NCBI RefSeq assembly: GCF_020731145.1
Contig: NZ_JAJFZN010000001.1
Coordinates: forward strand, 124,001 to 188,000
DNA: 64,000 nt
Direction: 5' to 3'
DNA from: Sneathiella sp. HT1-7
GTDB taxonomy: Bacteria > Pseudomonadota > Alphaproteobacteria > Sneathiellales > Sneathiellaceae
Shown here: piece after piece, positions 43,275 through 52,598 of the stretch
Position numbering within the stretch: position 1 is the stretch's first letter
Layout of the letters: each line of letters opens with the position of its first letter
Notes under the pieces: generated by a model
The model's input: only the letters and a program-made list of their open reading frames with translations
What the model was told of the DNA's origin: nothing
Database searches by the model: none
Position numbers and translations under genes: made by a program

Positions 43275-46200
43275 GTGAAAGATATTACGGAAACCCATAA
43301 CACCGCACGTTATTTCACCGAGAACCGGCATATCTCCTGGGTCCTGCTCCTTGCTGTGTTCATGTGGGGAATATATGGCTATCTCTCCATGCCAAAAGCG
43401 AAGGATCCTGCCATTCAGGTGCGCGTTGCCTCTGTTATTACGAGTTGGCCTGGCGCGGATGCAACAAAGATTGAACAGCTCGTCACCCGACCAATTGAAC
43501 AACAGATCGCCCTCAGTTCAACGCTACATCCGGTCGGCCCGACGAAATTTGCCGTTAAATCTCTAACTTTACCAAATCTATCCATCGTTCAGATCCAGCT
43601 GGAGGAGACGCTGGACGATACAAAATCTGCTTTCAATGAAATTGATCTCAACCTGAAGGCCCTTGGTTTGCCGGACGGGGCTGGCCCCATACAGTTTAAC
43701 GACGGGTTTGGGGACACGGCGGCGATCCTGATGACGATTGCCAGCCCGACTGAAAATCCGGTGGAAATCTCTCTCCGCGCAAGGGACATTGAGGCCGCGA
43801 TCAAAACAGCCCGATCGAACGCTGCGGGTGATGGATCAAAGCGCCGATCCTTGATTGTCGTAATGCCACGGGATATTGCCCTGACGACACCCGGCAGAAA
43901 TATGGATCTGTTCAAGGACTATCTTGTTAAGGACGGCGTCGCCTCGGCCATCATTTCCATGGAAGGTGCTGGGTTTATCGGCCTTGATCTTTCAACAAGC
44001 CTTTCAGATGCTGACCTGAAAAAAGAACTCAGAGATTTCCTTCACACCAAACTCGCGCAGGTTAGTTTTCATGAGGACGCCTGGCCAGCCATTGTTATCG
44101 ATGATCCGGCAAAAACAAACGACATCTTACAGGCTTCTCCCGGCGGAAAATACAGCTATCGGGAACTCGATGATTTTTCCAACCTGATCATTCGCAATCT
44201 GCAGACCATCCCGCTCGTGACCGTCGTCAATACGTCCGGAGTCGTGGATGAGAGGATATTTCTTGAGTATTCGCAAGATCTTCTCGCGTCCTACGGGCTG
44301 ACGCCGGGAGATGTGTCGGGGGCGATCAGCGCGCGCAACAGCGATATTTCCGGCGGGGAGTTTTACGCCAGCGGCTCCAGCGTACTTGTAGAACCGGTTG
44401 GAAAATATACCAGCCCGGATCAAATCGGCGGCACCGCGTTCACGACCTCCCCATCGGGGGCGCCCGTATATCTTCGGGATATAGGAGACGTCGTGCCCGG
44501 ATATCAATCCCCCCCAGAATTCCTCAATTACTACAACTGGCGAGATGAGAACGGCAGATGGAAACGCGGCAAGGCCATCTCCCTTGCCATTCAGATGCGT
44601 GATGGCGGCCAGATCGGCAAGTTTGGTGAGGCCGTGGACACCATCCTGAAAGAAGTACGGCCGCATCTTCCAGACGATCTGGTGGTTGAACGTATTTCGA
44701 ACCAGCCGTCCCAAGTCGCGGAAAATATAGATTTGTTCATGACTGCCTTGATAGAGGCGATTGTCCTTGTCGTGGTCATATCCTTAGTTGGTTTTTGGGA
44801 ATGGCGGTCGGCCCTTTTGATGATGATATCAATCCCGATCACGCTGGCCATGACATTCGGGATTATCGATACGCTGGGTATCCAGCTCCAACAAGTCTCA
44901 ATCGCGACTTTGATTATTGCTCTTGGCCTTCTGGTAGATGACCCGGTAGTTGCTGGCGATGCAATAAAACGCGGACTTGCTGCGGGGCAACCCAGAACCC
45001 TCGCCGCCTGGCTTGGACCAACAAAGCTGGCTCATGCGATTATGTTCGCCACCATCACCAATGTGGTCGCCTATCTTCCTTTTTTGCTGCTCTCTGGGAA
45101 TACCGGCGAATTTCTGTACAGCTTACCGATTGTGATGACGACCGCGCTTGTATGCTCCCGGTTGGTTTCGATGAGTTTTCTTCCCTTCCTAGGATACTAT
45201 CTTCTCAGGGCCCAAAACAAACCCGAATTAACAATAGAGGAGCGGCGGGAGCGTGGGTTCAGCGGGCTTTATTTCCGTGTAGGCAGCTTCCTGATCAATC
45301 ACCGTAAAAAAGCCCTTCTCGTTTCCTTTGCCTTTATTGCCCTGATCATCCCTTTGAGCAAAACACTGAAAACATCCTTCTTTCCGGATGATGTCCAATA
45401 TCTATTCTATGCCGATGTCACCCTTCGCAATAATGCGAATATCCACGAAACACAAAAGGTTGTTGAAAACGCCGTGCAGATCATCAAGGGCGTTGCAACT
45501 CAGTTCGGCGCGAGCCTCGGACCGGAGGGTGGCGGCGACCCTCTGGAATCCATCGCAAGCTTTATCGGTGGCGGTGCGCCACGTTTCTGGTTTTCCGTCA
45601 CACCTCAACTGCATCAACGCAATTACGCCCAACTTGTCATGAGGGTGAACAACAAGGACCTGACAGCAGAACTTATTCCGTATTTGCAGCATGCCTTAAG
45701 CGCAAAAATACCAGAAGCCATCATTGACGTACGACAGTTACAGACGAACCCTGTTCCTTATCCGATAGAAATCCGGTTGGCCGCTAAATCCGCGGTCCAA
45801 TCGGATGGCCCTGAGTCAGAAGCTGAGATTGCCACCCTACGAGAGCTTGCAGGCGGTGTTCTCGAGATTCTCGCGAAGGCACCAAACGCGGCACGGCCCC
45901 GTGAAGACTGGGGCGGGGAGTCCTTAAGGCTTCGCATCGAAATAGATCCCGATCGCGCCTTTCTTGCTGGCGTCACAAACCAGAATATTGCGGCATCCTC
46001 TTCCGCCGGTCTAAACGGCAATCAAGTAACTACGCTGCAACAGGGAGACAAGAATATTCCCGTTGTCTCAATACTAAAACCGTCTGAGCGGGCACAGCTT
46101 TCAGACCTTGAAAACCTTTATGTATTTGCCACCACGAGTAACAATAAAATCCCACTTGGCCAGATCGCGTCAGTTGAGTATCAGCTTCATACTGAGCGCA

Positions 46201-46898
46201 TCCGCCGCGAAGAGCATTTCCGTACGGTAAACGTTCGCACTTTCCCATTGGCCGGCGTGCTACCCTCCGAAGTGATGACGGTAATCAAGGATGATCTTGC
46301 CGCGTTCAAAGAAAAACTTCCGCCCGGATTCACTATGGAGATTACGGGAGAGCAGGCAAATGCACAGCACGGCTTCCAGCAACTCGCCAAAGTCATGGCA
46401 ATATCCATCGGCCTCATTTTTGTGGCTCTTGTCTTCCAGTTTAAAAATGCCGTCAAGCCGCTGGTGGTTTTGGCGGCTGTGCCTTATGGCATCATTGGCG
46501 CGCTCATCGCTCTCGCTGTAACCAACAGTCCATTCGGATTCATGGCCTTTCTTGGTATCGTCGCCCTTATCGGCGTGATCGTCAGCCATATCATCGTGCT
46601 ATTCGATTTTATCGAAGAAATGCACGAGAAGGATGAGCCTTTGCGATTAGCTTTGCTCGATGCGGGGATAGTCCGTCTCCGCCCTGTTCTTATTACCGTC
46701 GGCGCCACCGTCTTCGGACTTGGTCCTCTCGCGCTCCATGGCGGGCCCCTCTGGCAGCCGCTTTGCTACGCACAGATCGGCGGACTAACCATTGCAACCT
46801 TCACAACACTGCTGCTGGTGCCTGTGATTTATTCCATTTTTGTCCTCGATCTGAAGGCCATCAAATGGGAAGAACGCGCCGAGCCTGCGATCGCCTAA
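43275..46898 (+). CDS. RND efflux permease, unusually long (1207 residues)
   Basis: An inner-membrane proton-driven pump. TM4 carries the Asp pair in LGLLVDDPVVAGDAI near residue 553. The lysine that AcrB has in TM10 is absent (ALIGVIVSHIIVLFDFI near residue 1103), as in other non-AcrB-like RND branches. TM2 starts near residue 490 rather than near 340 because the first periplasmic loop holds about 140 extra residues, between GFGDTAAILMTIASP (about 155) and YSYRELDDFSN (about 292). The start is GTG 43275 with GGGGAA upstream. Substrate unknown. Confidence 0.93.
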   Translation: MKDITETHNTARYFTENRHISWVLLLAVFMWGIYGYLSMPKAKDPAIQVRVASVITSWPGADATKIEQLVTRPIEQQIALSSTLHPVGPTKFAVKSLTLPNLSIVQIQLEETLDDTKSAFNEIDLNLKALGLPDGAGPIQFNDGFGDTAAILMTIASPTENPVEISLRARDIEAAIKTARSNAAGDGSKRRSLIVVMPRDIALTTPGRNMDLFKDYLVKDGVASAIISMEGAGFIGLDLSTSLSDADLKKELRDFLHTKLAQVSFHEDAWPAIVIDDPAKTNDILQASPGGKYSYRELDDFSNLIIRNLQTIPLVTVVNTSGVVDERIFLEYSQDLLASYGLTPGDVSGAISARNSDISGGEFYASGSSVLVEPVGKYTSPDQIGGTAFTTSPSGAPVYLRDIGDVVPGYQSPPEFLNYYNWRDENGRWKRGKAISLAIQMRDGGQIGKFGEAVDTILKEVRPHLPDDLVVERISNQPSQVAENIDLFMTALIEAIVLVVVISLVGFWEWRSALLMMISIPITLAMTFGIIDTLGIQLQQVSIATLIIALGLLVDDPVVAGDAIKRGLAAGQPRTLAAWLGPTKLAHAIMFATITNVVAYLPFLLLSGNTGEFLYSLPIVMTTALVCSRLVSMSFLPFLGYYLLRAQNKPELTIEERRERGFSGLYFRVGSFLINHRKKALLVSFAFIALIIPLSKTLKTSFFPDDVQYLFYADVTLRNNANIHETQKVVENAVQIIKGVATQFGASLGPEGGGDPLESIASFIGGGAPRFWFSVTPQLHQRNYAQLVMRVNNKDLTAELIPYLQHALSAKIPEAIIDVRQLQTNPVPYPIEIRLAAKSAVQSDGPESEAEIATLRELAGGVLEILAKAPNAARPREDWGGESLRLRIEIDPDRAFLAGVTNQNIAASSSAGLNGNQVTTLQQGDKNIPVVSILKPSERAQLSDLENLYVFATTSNNKIPLGQIASVEYQLHTERIRREEHFRTVNVRTFPLAGVLPSEVMTVIKDDLAAFKEKLPPGFTMEITGEQANAQHGFQQLAKVMAISIGLIFVALVFQFKNAVKPLVVLAAVPYGIIGALIALAVTNSPFGFMAFLGIVALIGVIVSHIIVLFDFIEEMHEKDEPLRLALLDAGIVRLRPVLITVGATVFGLGPLALHGGPLWQPLCYAQIGGLTIATFTTLLLVPVIYSIFVLDLKAIKWEERAEPAIA

Positions 46899-47010
46899 AG
46901 CAAAAGCATGACAAATCAGGTCTTCTCAGATTATAGTCTGCGACAAAAAGAGCGGAGAGCATTTTCCCGCCCCCCAAAAAAGATGCTCATAGTTTAAGGA
47001 ACGAGTTAAG

Positions 47011-48000
47011 TTGAATAGTTTTTTTGGCGCCATTGTCAGCCTGGTTTTGATGATATCCTTCACCAGCACCCTGCAGGCGGCAGAGATCATGCGCTGCAGT
47101 CATCCGCTTCCGCCGAATAACCATATTGCCAAAGTCATCGACCAATGGGCAGCGGAAATTGAAACCTTGTCAGAAAATGACATCGATGTGCAGATCAATG
47201 GCGCGAACAGTCTTGTAAAGGCGACACGAAATGCTGCTGCTGTCCGTGCCGGAGAGTTGGAATGCGCCTTTTCTGGCAATAGCCAATGGAGAGAGAGCCT
47301 TCCGTTGATGGATATAACGCTTGAGCCTTTTGCCCTGCGTAATATGGATATTCTGAAAAAATGGAGAGGCTCTCCCGCTGCTAATTTGCTGGAACAGAAT
47401 ATAGCAGACACAGGCTTGACCAACGTAACCTGGCTTTTCACAACATGGCGTACCGCAATCACTTCTAAGGGACGGCATATCATCACGCCATCGGACTTTA
47501 AAGACCTCAGAATTCAGGGTTTGGGCCCGATCTCAAACGCGGCGTTCGAGGCATTGGGCGCGCGCCCTGTCGACATGTCTGACAAACAGACGTATGACGC
47601 CCTAAAAAGCAGCAATCTGGATGCCGGACTAACAAACGTATCATCGGCTCTGTCTTCACGCTATTACGAGGTTCAAGATCACGTAACCATCCTGCCGCTA
47701 TTCACCCTTTTCTATAACGGTTATGTTAACACCACATGGTACAACGCCTTGCCGGAGAAGAATAAACAAGCAATAAAGGACGCCAGCGCGAAAGCGGCGA
47801 TCTGGGCAATCGAGGCGAGCGAAATTTCAGCAGCCGCAGCACCAAAGCTGCTGGAAGATGAGGACATGCAAGTTTATATTGCAACTGAGCCAGAAATCGA
47901 GACGTTGAAAAACATCATGCGCCCCGCGTTTAACAAGAAATACCGGGATGTAACGGGTAAGTCAGGTTCTGAACTGATAACTTTCGTCAATGAGATGTAA
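47011..48000 (+). CDS. TRAP transporter solute-binding protein (DctP-type), orphan
   Basis: 329 residues with a signal peptide ending near TLQAAE. The DctP fold is shown by MRCSHPLPPNNHIAKVIDQWAAEIE, ITPSDFKDLRIQGLGPISNAAFEALGARPVDMS, and ALKSSNLDAGLTNVSSALSSRYYEV. It should bind an organic acid or similar solute in the periplasm. No DctQ or DctM membrane subunits are in the window, so it must work with distant permease genes. The start is TTG 47011 with AAGGAAC upstream. It stands alone between the efflux operon and pgi. Confidence 0.88.
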   Translation: MNSFFGAIVSLVLMISFTSTLQAAEIMRCSHPLPPNNHIAKVIDQWAAEIETLSENDIDVQINGANSLVKATRNAAAVRAGELECAFSGNSQWRESLPLMDITLEPFALRNMDILKKWRGSPAANLLEQNIADTGLTNVTWLFTTWRTAITSKGRHIITPSDFKDLRIQGLGPISNAAFEALGARPVDMSDKQTYDALKSSNLDAGLTNVSSALSSRYYEVQDHVTILPLFTLFYNGYVNTTWYNALPEKNKQAIKDASAKAAIWAIEASEISAAAAPKLLEDEDMQVYIATEPEIETLKNIMRPAFNKKYRDVTGKSGSELITFVNEM

Positions 48001-48129
48001 ATACTACCAGTAAATGATCCAGTTTATATAAAATTTACCGTATTTTGAGAAATCCTTAACGAACCACCGAGTAATTTATCGTTAGATTACAAATCGACAT
48101 CATAGAGTAAGCGGATCGGGAGAGACAGG

Positions 48130-49755
48130 ATGAGCGAAGATATTTGGTCGCGCCTGACTGAATATTATGAGAGGGTGAAGAAAACCTCCCTCGTCGAGCG
48201 CTTCGACCAGGAGCCCGCGCGCTTTCAAAATTTCTCAATTTCCCTCGACGATATGCTGCTCGATTACTCGAAGACGAGCCTCGATGAGACCGCCCGGGAA
48301 TTGGTGCTGGAACTGGCCCGAATACAAGGCTTGGAAAACAAGCGCGACGCCATGTTCAAGGGAGAGTGCGTCAACCTTACGGAAAACCGTGCGGCTCTCC
48401 ATACGGCCCTTCGAAACCGAAGCGATGAGTCGATCTTCGTTGAAAATGTGGATGTAATGCCGGGCGTCAATGCAACGCTGAAAAAGATGGCGGAATTCGC
48501 GGATGGTATCCGCACTGGAGCTATCTCGGCGCATGACGGCGCAGCTTTTACGGATGTTGTCAACATTGGCATTGGCGGATCAGACCTTGGCCCAACGATG
48601 GCGACCCGTGCACTTTCTCCCTACCACGACGGCCCCAGGATGCATTTCATATCAAACGTCGATGGTGCCGAGATCTCGGATTTACTCGCTCTCCTTGATC
48701 CAAAACGCACGTTATTCATCATTGCGTCGAAAACCTTCACCACAATAGAGACAATGACGAATGCGGCGACTGCCAAAAAATGGCTGTCGGATGCAATAGG
48801 TGAAAACACAGCAGAGCATTTCGCGGCGGTTTCAACTGCACTCAAAAAGACTACCGACTTTTGTGTTCCTACCGATCGAGTCTTTGGTTTTGAAGATTGG
48901 GTAGGCGGACGCTACTCGGTTTGGGGCCCTATCGGGCTCCCCCTGATGATTGCAATCGGCCCAGAGAAGTTCGTCGAATTTCTGGAAGGTGGGCATGAGA
49001 TGGACCTGCATTTTCGGACCGTACCACTGGATAAAAATATGCCCGTCATGCTGGGCCTTATTGGTATCTGGCACAATAACGTCTGCGGTTATGAAAGCCG
49101 TGCGGTCCTTCCCTATGATCAGCGGCTCGAACGCCTGCCTGCTTATTTGCAACAGCTGGATATGGAGAGCAATGGCAAAGCTATAGCGCTTGATGGAGAG
49201 GTTGTCGACGGACATACCGGACCTATCGTTTGGGGTGAGCCCGGAACGAACGGACAGCATGCCTTTTATCAACTCCTTCATCAGGGAAGCCGGGTAATTC
49301 CATGCGAATTTCTGGTGGCGGCGCAATCTCACGAAGAAAATTTACAACAGCATCACCAGCTTTTGCTCGCCAGTTGCCTTGCGCAGTCGGAAGCTCTCAT
49401 GCGCGGGCGCACCGTTAACGAAGTCACAGAAAAACTCATCGTTAGGGGACCATCCGGGGAAGAGCTGGATTTAACCGCGCATAAGGCCTTCCCAGGAAAC
49501 CGGCCGTCCACTACCCTGATCTACCGGAAGCTGACACCCCGCACTTTGGGCAAAATAATTGCTCTATATGAGCATCGCGTTTTTGTGGAAGGGGTCGTCT
49601 GGGGTATCAACAGCTTCGATCAATGGGGTGTTGAACTCGGCAAGGAACTAGCAGCCTGCCTTCTTCCGCATATTGGCTCGGACGTCGAATGCGGGGAGAA
49701 AGACGGCTCCACAATAGGTCTTCTTAAAACCATTGCGCGGCTACGCCAAGAATAG
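48130..49755 (+). CDS. pgi: Glucose-6-phosphate isomerase
   Basis: 541 residues interconverting glucose-6-phosphate and fructose-6-phosphate in the cytoplasm. The signature VFGFEDWVGGRYSVWGPIGL is exact for the family, IGIGGSDLGPTMATRAL binds the phosphate, and GVVWGINSFDQWGVELGKELA is the second signature. ESNGKAIALDGE and GTNGQHAFYQLLHQG are also intact. GGGAGAGAC precedes the ATG. It stands alone; its stop is three bases from that of the convergent ABC ATPase. Confidence 0.97.
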   Translation: MSEDIWSRLTEYYERVKKTSLVERFDQEPARFQNFSISLDDMLLDYSKTSLDETARELVLELARIQGLENKRDAMFKGECVNLTENRAALHTALRNRSDESIFVENVDVMPGVNATLKKMAEFADGIRTGAISAHDGAAFTDVVNIGIGGSDLGPTMATRALSPYHDGPRMHFISNVDGAEISDLLALLDPKRTLFIIASKTFTTIETMTNAATAKKWLSDAIGENTAEHFAAVSTALKKTTDFCVPTDRVFGFEDWVGGRYSVWGPIGLPLMIAIGPEKFVEFLEGGHEMDLHFRTVPLDKNMPVMLGLIGIWHNNVCGYESRAVLPYDQRLERLPAYLQQLDMESNGKAIALDGEVVDGHTGPIVWGEPGTNGQHAFYQLLHQGSRVIPCEFLVAAQSHEENLQQHHQLLLASCLAQSEALMRGRTVNEVTEKLIVRGPSGEELDLTAHKAFPGNRPSTTLIYRKLTPRTLGKIIALYEHRVFVEGVVWGINSFDQWGVELGKELAACLLPHIGSDVECGEKDGSTIGLLKTIARLRQE

Positions 49756-49758
49756 CTC

Positions 49759-50727
49759 CTAATCCAAAAGATGGCATGACGCCATATGACCATCGCCCTG
49801 GTCTTTCAATTCCGGCGCAACGCTATGGCATTTCTCGATCGCAACCGGGCAACGCCCTGCAAAACGACACCCGGTCGGTAAATTAATCGGGCTCGGCGGG
49901 TCACCCGTCAAGGGCACCCGTTTTTCACTGCCGTCGCGCGGGCGCGCTTTTGGCACGGCGGCGAGGAGCGACTTGGTATAAGGATGCTGCGGATTGGAGA
50001 AGAGCGAGATACGATCCGCTTGCTCAACGATCTGACCGAGATACATCACCGCGACATGATCACATAGATGCTGAACCACGCCGAGATCATGGCTGATAAA
50101 CAGATAAGTCAGGCCCAGATCTTCCTGCAACTTCCGCATCAAGTTCAGGATCTGCGCTTGCACCGCCACATCGAGGGCAGACACTGGTTCATCGCAGACA
50201 ATCAGCTCCGGCTTTGTGGCAAGTGCCCGGGCAAGGCCAACTCGCTGCCGCTGTCCACCTGAAAACTGATGAGGGAAAAGCCGCACCAGTTCTGGGCGCA
50301 GCCCAACCTGAACAAAGAGATCATGAACCATCTGATCCCGATCCTCTTCCGCGCCAATATCCATAAGATCGAGCGGTTCACGGACAATGTCTCCAACCCG
50401 TCGGCGCGGATCGAGCGACGAATATGGGTCTTGAAACACCATTTGCACCTTCCGCCGTGCCTCGCGAAGGCCCTCTTTTTCAAGCGAGCTAATCTCGACA
50501 TCGCCAATTCTGACCGTGCCAGCAGTGATTGGAACGAGCCGCAACACGGCGAGCGCCGTTGTGGTTTTCCCTGATCCACTTTCCCCTACGATACCGAGAG
50601 TTTGCCCCTTCGGAACGGAAAAACTAACGCCATCAACAGCATGGACGATCTGCGCCTTGCGAAATAGCTTCTTGCCGCCGAAATGAACTTTCAGGTCCTG
50701 TACTTCCAGGAGAGGGCTATCACTCAT
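49759..50727 (-). CDS. Dipeptide/oligopeptide-type ABC importer, ATP-binding protein (OppF/DppF-like)
   Basis: 322 residues with Walker A GESGSGKTTTALAV, Q-loop MVFQDPYSSLDPRRRVGD, signature FSGGQRQRVGLARAL, Walker B LIVCDEPVSALD and H-loop ISHDLGVVQH. The C-terminal oligopeptide extension has FAGRCPVAIEKCHSVAPEL, a cysteine-containing segment of this subfamily that can hold an iron-sulfur cluster in some members. It is the last gene of a leftward set: binding protein, two permeases, two ATPases. Its ATG overlaps the previous ATPase by four bases. Confidence 0.95.
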   Translation of the reverse strand: MSDSPLLEVQDLKVHFGGKKLFRKAQIVHAVDGVSFSVPKGQTLGIVGESGSGKTTTALAVLRLVPITAGTVRIGDVEISSLEKEGLREARRKVQMVFQDPYSSLDPRRRVGDIVREPLDLMDIGAEEDRDQMVHDLFVQVGLRPELVRLFPHQFSGGQRQRVGLARALATKPELIVCDEPVSALDVAVQAQILNLMRKLQEDLGLTYLFISHDLGVVQHLCDHVAVMYLGQIVEQADRISLFSNPQHPYTKSLLAAVPKARPRDGSEKRVPLTGDPPSPINLPTGCRFAGRCPVAIEKCHSVAPELKDQGDGHMASCHLLD

Positions 50728-51716
50728 ACTGCCACCACATATTTCACATTATAGCAGGCAACAGAATGTGTCTTATCGACGGCTTCAATGTGCGGGCGCT
50801 CCTCCTCACAGATTGGTGTTTTATATGGACAGCGCGGCGCAAAGGCACATCCCTTGCCCAACTCGGTGAGAGAAGGAACAACGCCCTTAATCTCACTCAA
50901 GTATGGCCGGTCCTTAGTCGGATTCTCCTCCAGATGAGGGACGCAGGCAATCAGGCCGCGGGTATAGGGGTGCTGCGGATTTGCGAGAATATCCTCTGTC
51001 TTGCCGGTCTCGATTATATGCCCGGCATACATGACCGCAACGCGATCGGCTAGTTCGGCAATTGCACCCATATCATGGGTAATCATGATAATAGCAGTAC
51101 CTGTTTCACGCTGCAGATCTTTCAAGAGATCAAATATCTGCGCCTGCACTGTCACATCCAGCGCCGTCGTCGGCTCATCCGCGATTAGAATGCGGGGCCG
51201 GCAGGAAAGCGCCATGGCAATCATCACCCGTTGCCGCATGCCGCCCGAGAGCTCATGCGGATAGGACTTCGCCCTGATTTCCGGCTCCGGAATGCCGACC
51301 TTTGTCAGCATCTCAACAGCACGCGCCCATGCATCAGCCTTCGAAATATCCTCATGCAAGAGAACGCATTCCGCAATCTGGTCACCGACACGGAATACCG
51401 GGTTGAGGGAGGTCATCGGTTCCTGGAAAATCATTGAGATGATACCACCGCGCACCTGCCGCATCCGCGCGGTTGATGCCTGCACCAAATCTTCCCCGTC
51501 CAGCGATATAGAGCCGTTTGTAATCTTCCCGGGCGGACTCGGGACAAGCCCCATGATGGAAAGCGCCGTCATGCTTTTCCCGCAACCAGATTCACCGACG
51601 ATGCCGAGGATTTCCCCGCTTTCCAGCTCTAGGGATATTTCGTTGAGGACCCGCGCATTGCCAGCGCGGGTTTTAAAGTCAACGACCAGATCTTTAATCG
51701 AGAGAATAGCAGACAT
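50724..51716 (-). CDS. Dipeptide/oligopeptide-type ABC importer, ATP-binding protein (OppD/DppD-like)
   Basis: 330 residues with Walker A GESGCGKSMTALSIMG, Q-loop MIFQEPMTSLNPVFRVGDQ, signature LSGGMRQRVMIAMAL, Walker B ILIADEPTTALDVTVQ and H-loop ITHDMGAIAE. The C-terminal domain has CAFAPRCPYKTPICEEERP. It pairs with the OppF-type ATPase below. ATG 51716 shares one base with the permease stop (TGATG) and has GGGAG upstream, so translation is coupled. A TTG at 51719 is the alternative. Confidence 0.95.
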   Translation of the reverse strand: MSAILSIKDLVVDFKTRAGNARVLNEISLELESGEILGIVGESGCGKSMTALSIMGLVPSPPGKITNGSISLDGEDLVQASTARMRQVRGGIISMIFQEPMTSLNPVFRVGDQIAECVLLHEDISKADAWARAVEMLTKVGIPEPEIRAKSYPHELSGGMRQRVMIAMALSCRPRILIADEPTTALDVTVQAQIFDLLKDLQRETGTAIIMITHDMGAIAELADRVAVMYAGHIIETGKTEDILANPQHPYTRGLIACVPHLEENPTKDRPYLSEIKGVVPSLTELGKGCAFAPRCPYKTPICEEERPHIEAVDKTHSVACYNVKYVVAV

Positions 51717-52597
51717 CAACGCTCCCTCAACTTTGGATTAAAGGCATCATTGAGACCATCGCCAACAAGGCTAAACCCAAGCACCGTCAAAAAAATCATA
51801 AAACCTGGGAAAGTCACAACCCACCACCCGTCGAGTATATATTCGCGGCCAGACCCGATCATCAGACCCCAACTGAAGACATTCGGATCACCAAGCCCTA
51901 GAAAGCTAAGTCCCGCCTCAAACAGAATTGCAATACCTACTGTCAAGGTTGCCGCCACGATCAGCGGTGCCAATGCGTTAGGCAGAATAACACGCCAGAT
52001 TATCCGTCTGTTCCGCGCGCCGATGGATCGGGCCGCATTGACATATTCCAGGTTGCGAATGCGTAAAAACTCCGCACGTGTCAGGCGAGCTGTCGTTGGC
52101 CAACTGACTATACCGATCGCGAGAGAGACAACATAGATTGTCGGCGTGAAGAGAGTGACCAGCACCATCGCAAAAAGCAAGGCCGGCAATACCTGAAAAA
52201 ATTCTGTGACCCGCATCAGAAATTCATCCACGATACCCCGGTAAAATCCGGCAAAGGCGCCAACAAGAATGCCAATCGTGATCGTGATAATACCGGCGAC
52301 TAGCCCAACGAATAACGTTGCTGGGCCCCCATTGATCAACCCGGCCAGAATATCCCGACCCAAATAGTCGGTTCCCAAGGGTGCCCGCTCGGACTCGCCC
52401 GGCGGCGTAAGCGGTGCCCATACAATCTCGAACGGATCAACCGGGTAGAATAAGGGTCCGGCAAATGTGAATAGAATCACGGCAATCAGAATAATAATCC
52501 CGAGCATACCTGCCCAGCTTTGGCGAAAAGCGCGAATTGCTTCCCGCCAAGGGCTTTGGCTTTGAATGATATCCTGACTGTTTTCAACTGTTGTCAT
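51716..52597 (-). CDS. Dipeptide/oligopeptide-type ABC permease (DppC-like)
   Basis: 293 residues, six helices. After the short N-terminus, SWAGMLGIIILIAVILFTFAGPLF is helix one, LGTDYLGRDILAGLINGG is the subfamily signature, and the EAA loop is RSIGARNRRIIWRVILPNALAPLIV. It forms the membrane channel with the DppB-type protein. ATG 52597 has GGTGGG four bases upstream and begins two bases after the end of the upstream permease gene, and is preferred to the frame opening at 52642. Confidence 0.94.
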   Translation of the reverse strand: MTTVENSQDIIQSQSPWREAIRAFRQSWAGMLGIIILIAVILFTFAGPLFYPVDPFEIVWAPLTPPGESERAPLGTDYLGRDILAGLINGGPATLFVGLVAGIITITIGILVGAFAGFYRGIVDEFLMRVTEFFQVLPALLFAMVLVTLFTPTIYVVSLAIGIVSWPTTARLTRAEFLRIRNLEYVNAARSIGARNRRIIWRVILPNALAPLIVAATLTVGIAILFEAGLSFLGLGDPNVFSWGLMIGSGREYILDGWWVVTFPGFMIFLTVLGFSLVGDGLNDAFNPKLRER

Positions 52598-52598
52598 A

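Noticed and set aside
46955-46997. GAGCAT...ATGCTC inverted repeat after the first RND gene, considered as a terminator
   Set aside because: The stem is only six bases with a long C/A-rich loop and no T-tract afterwards.
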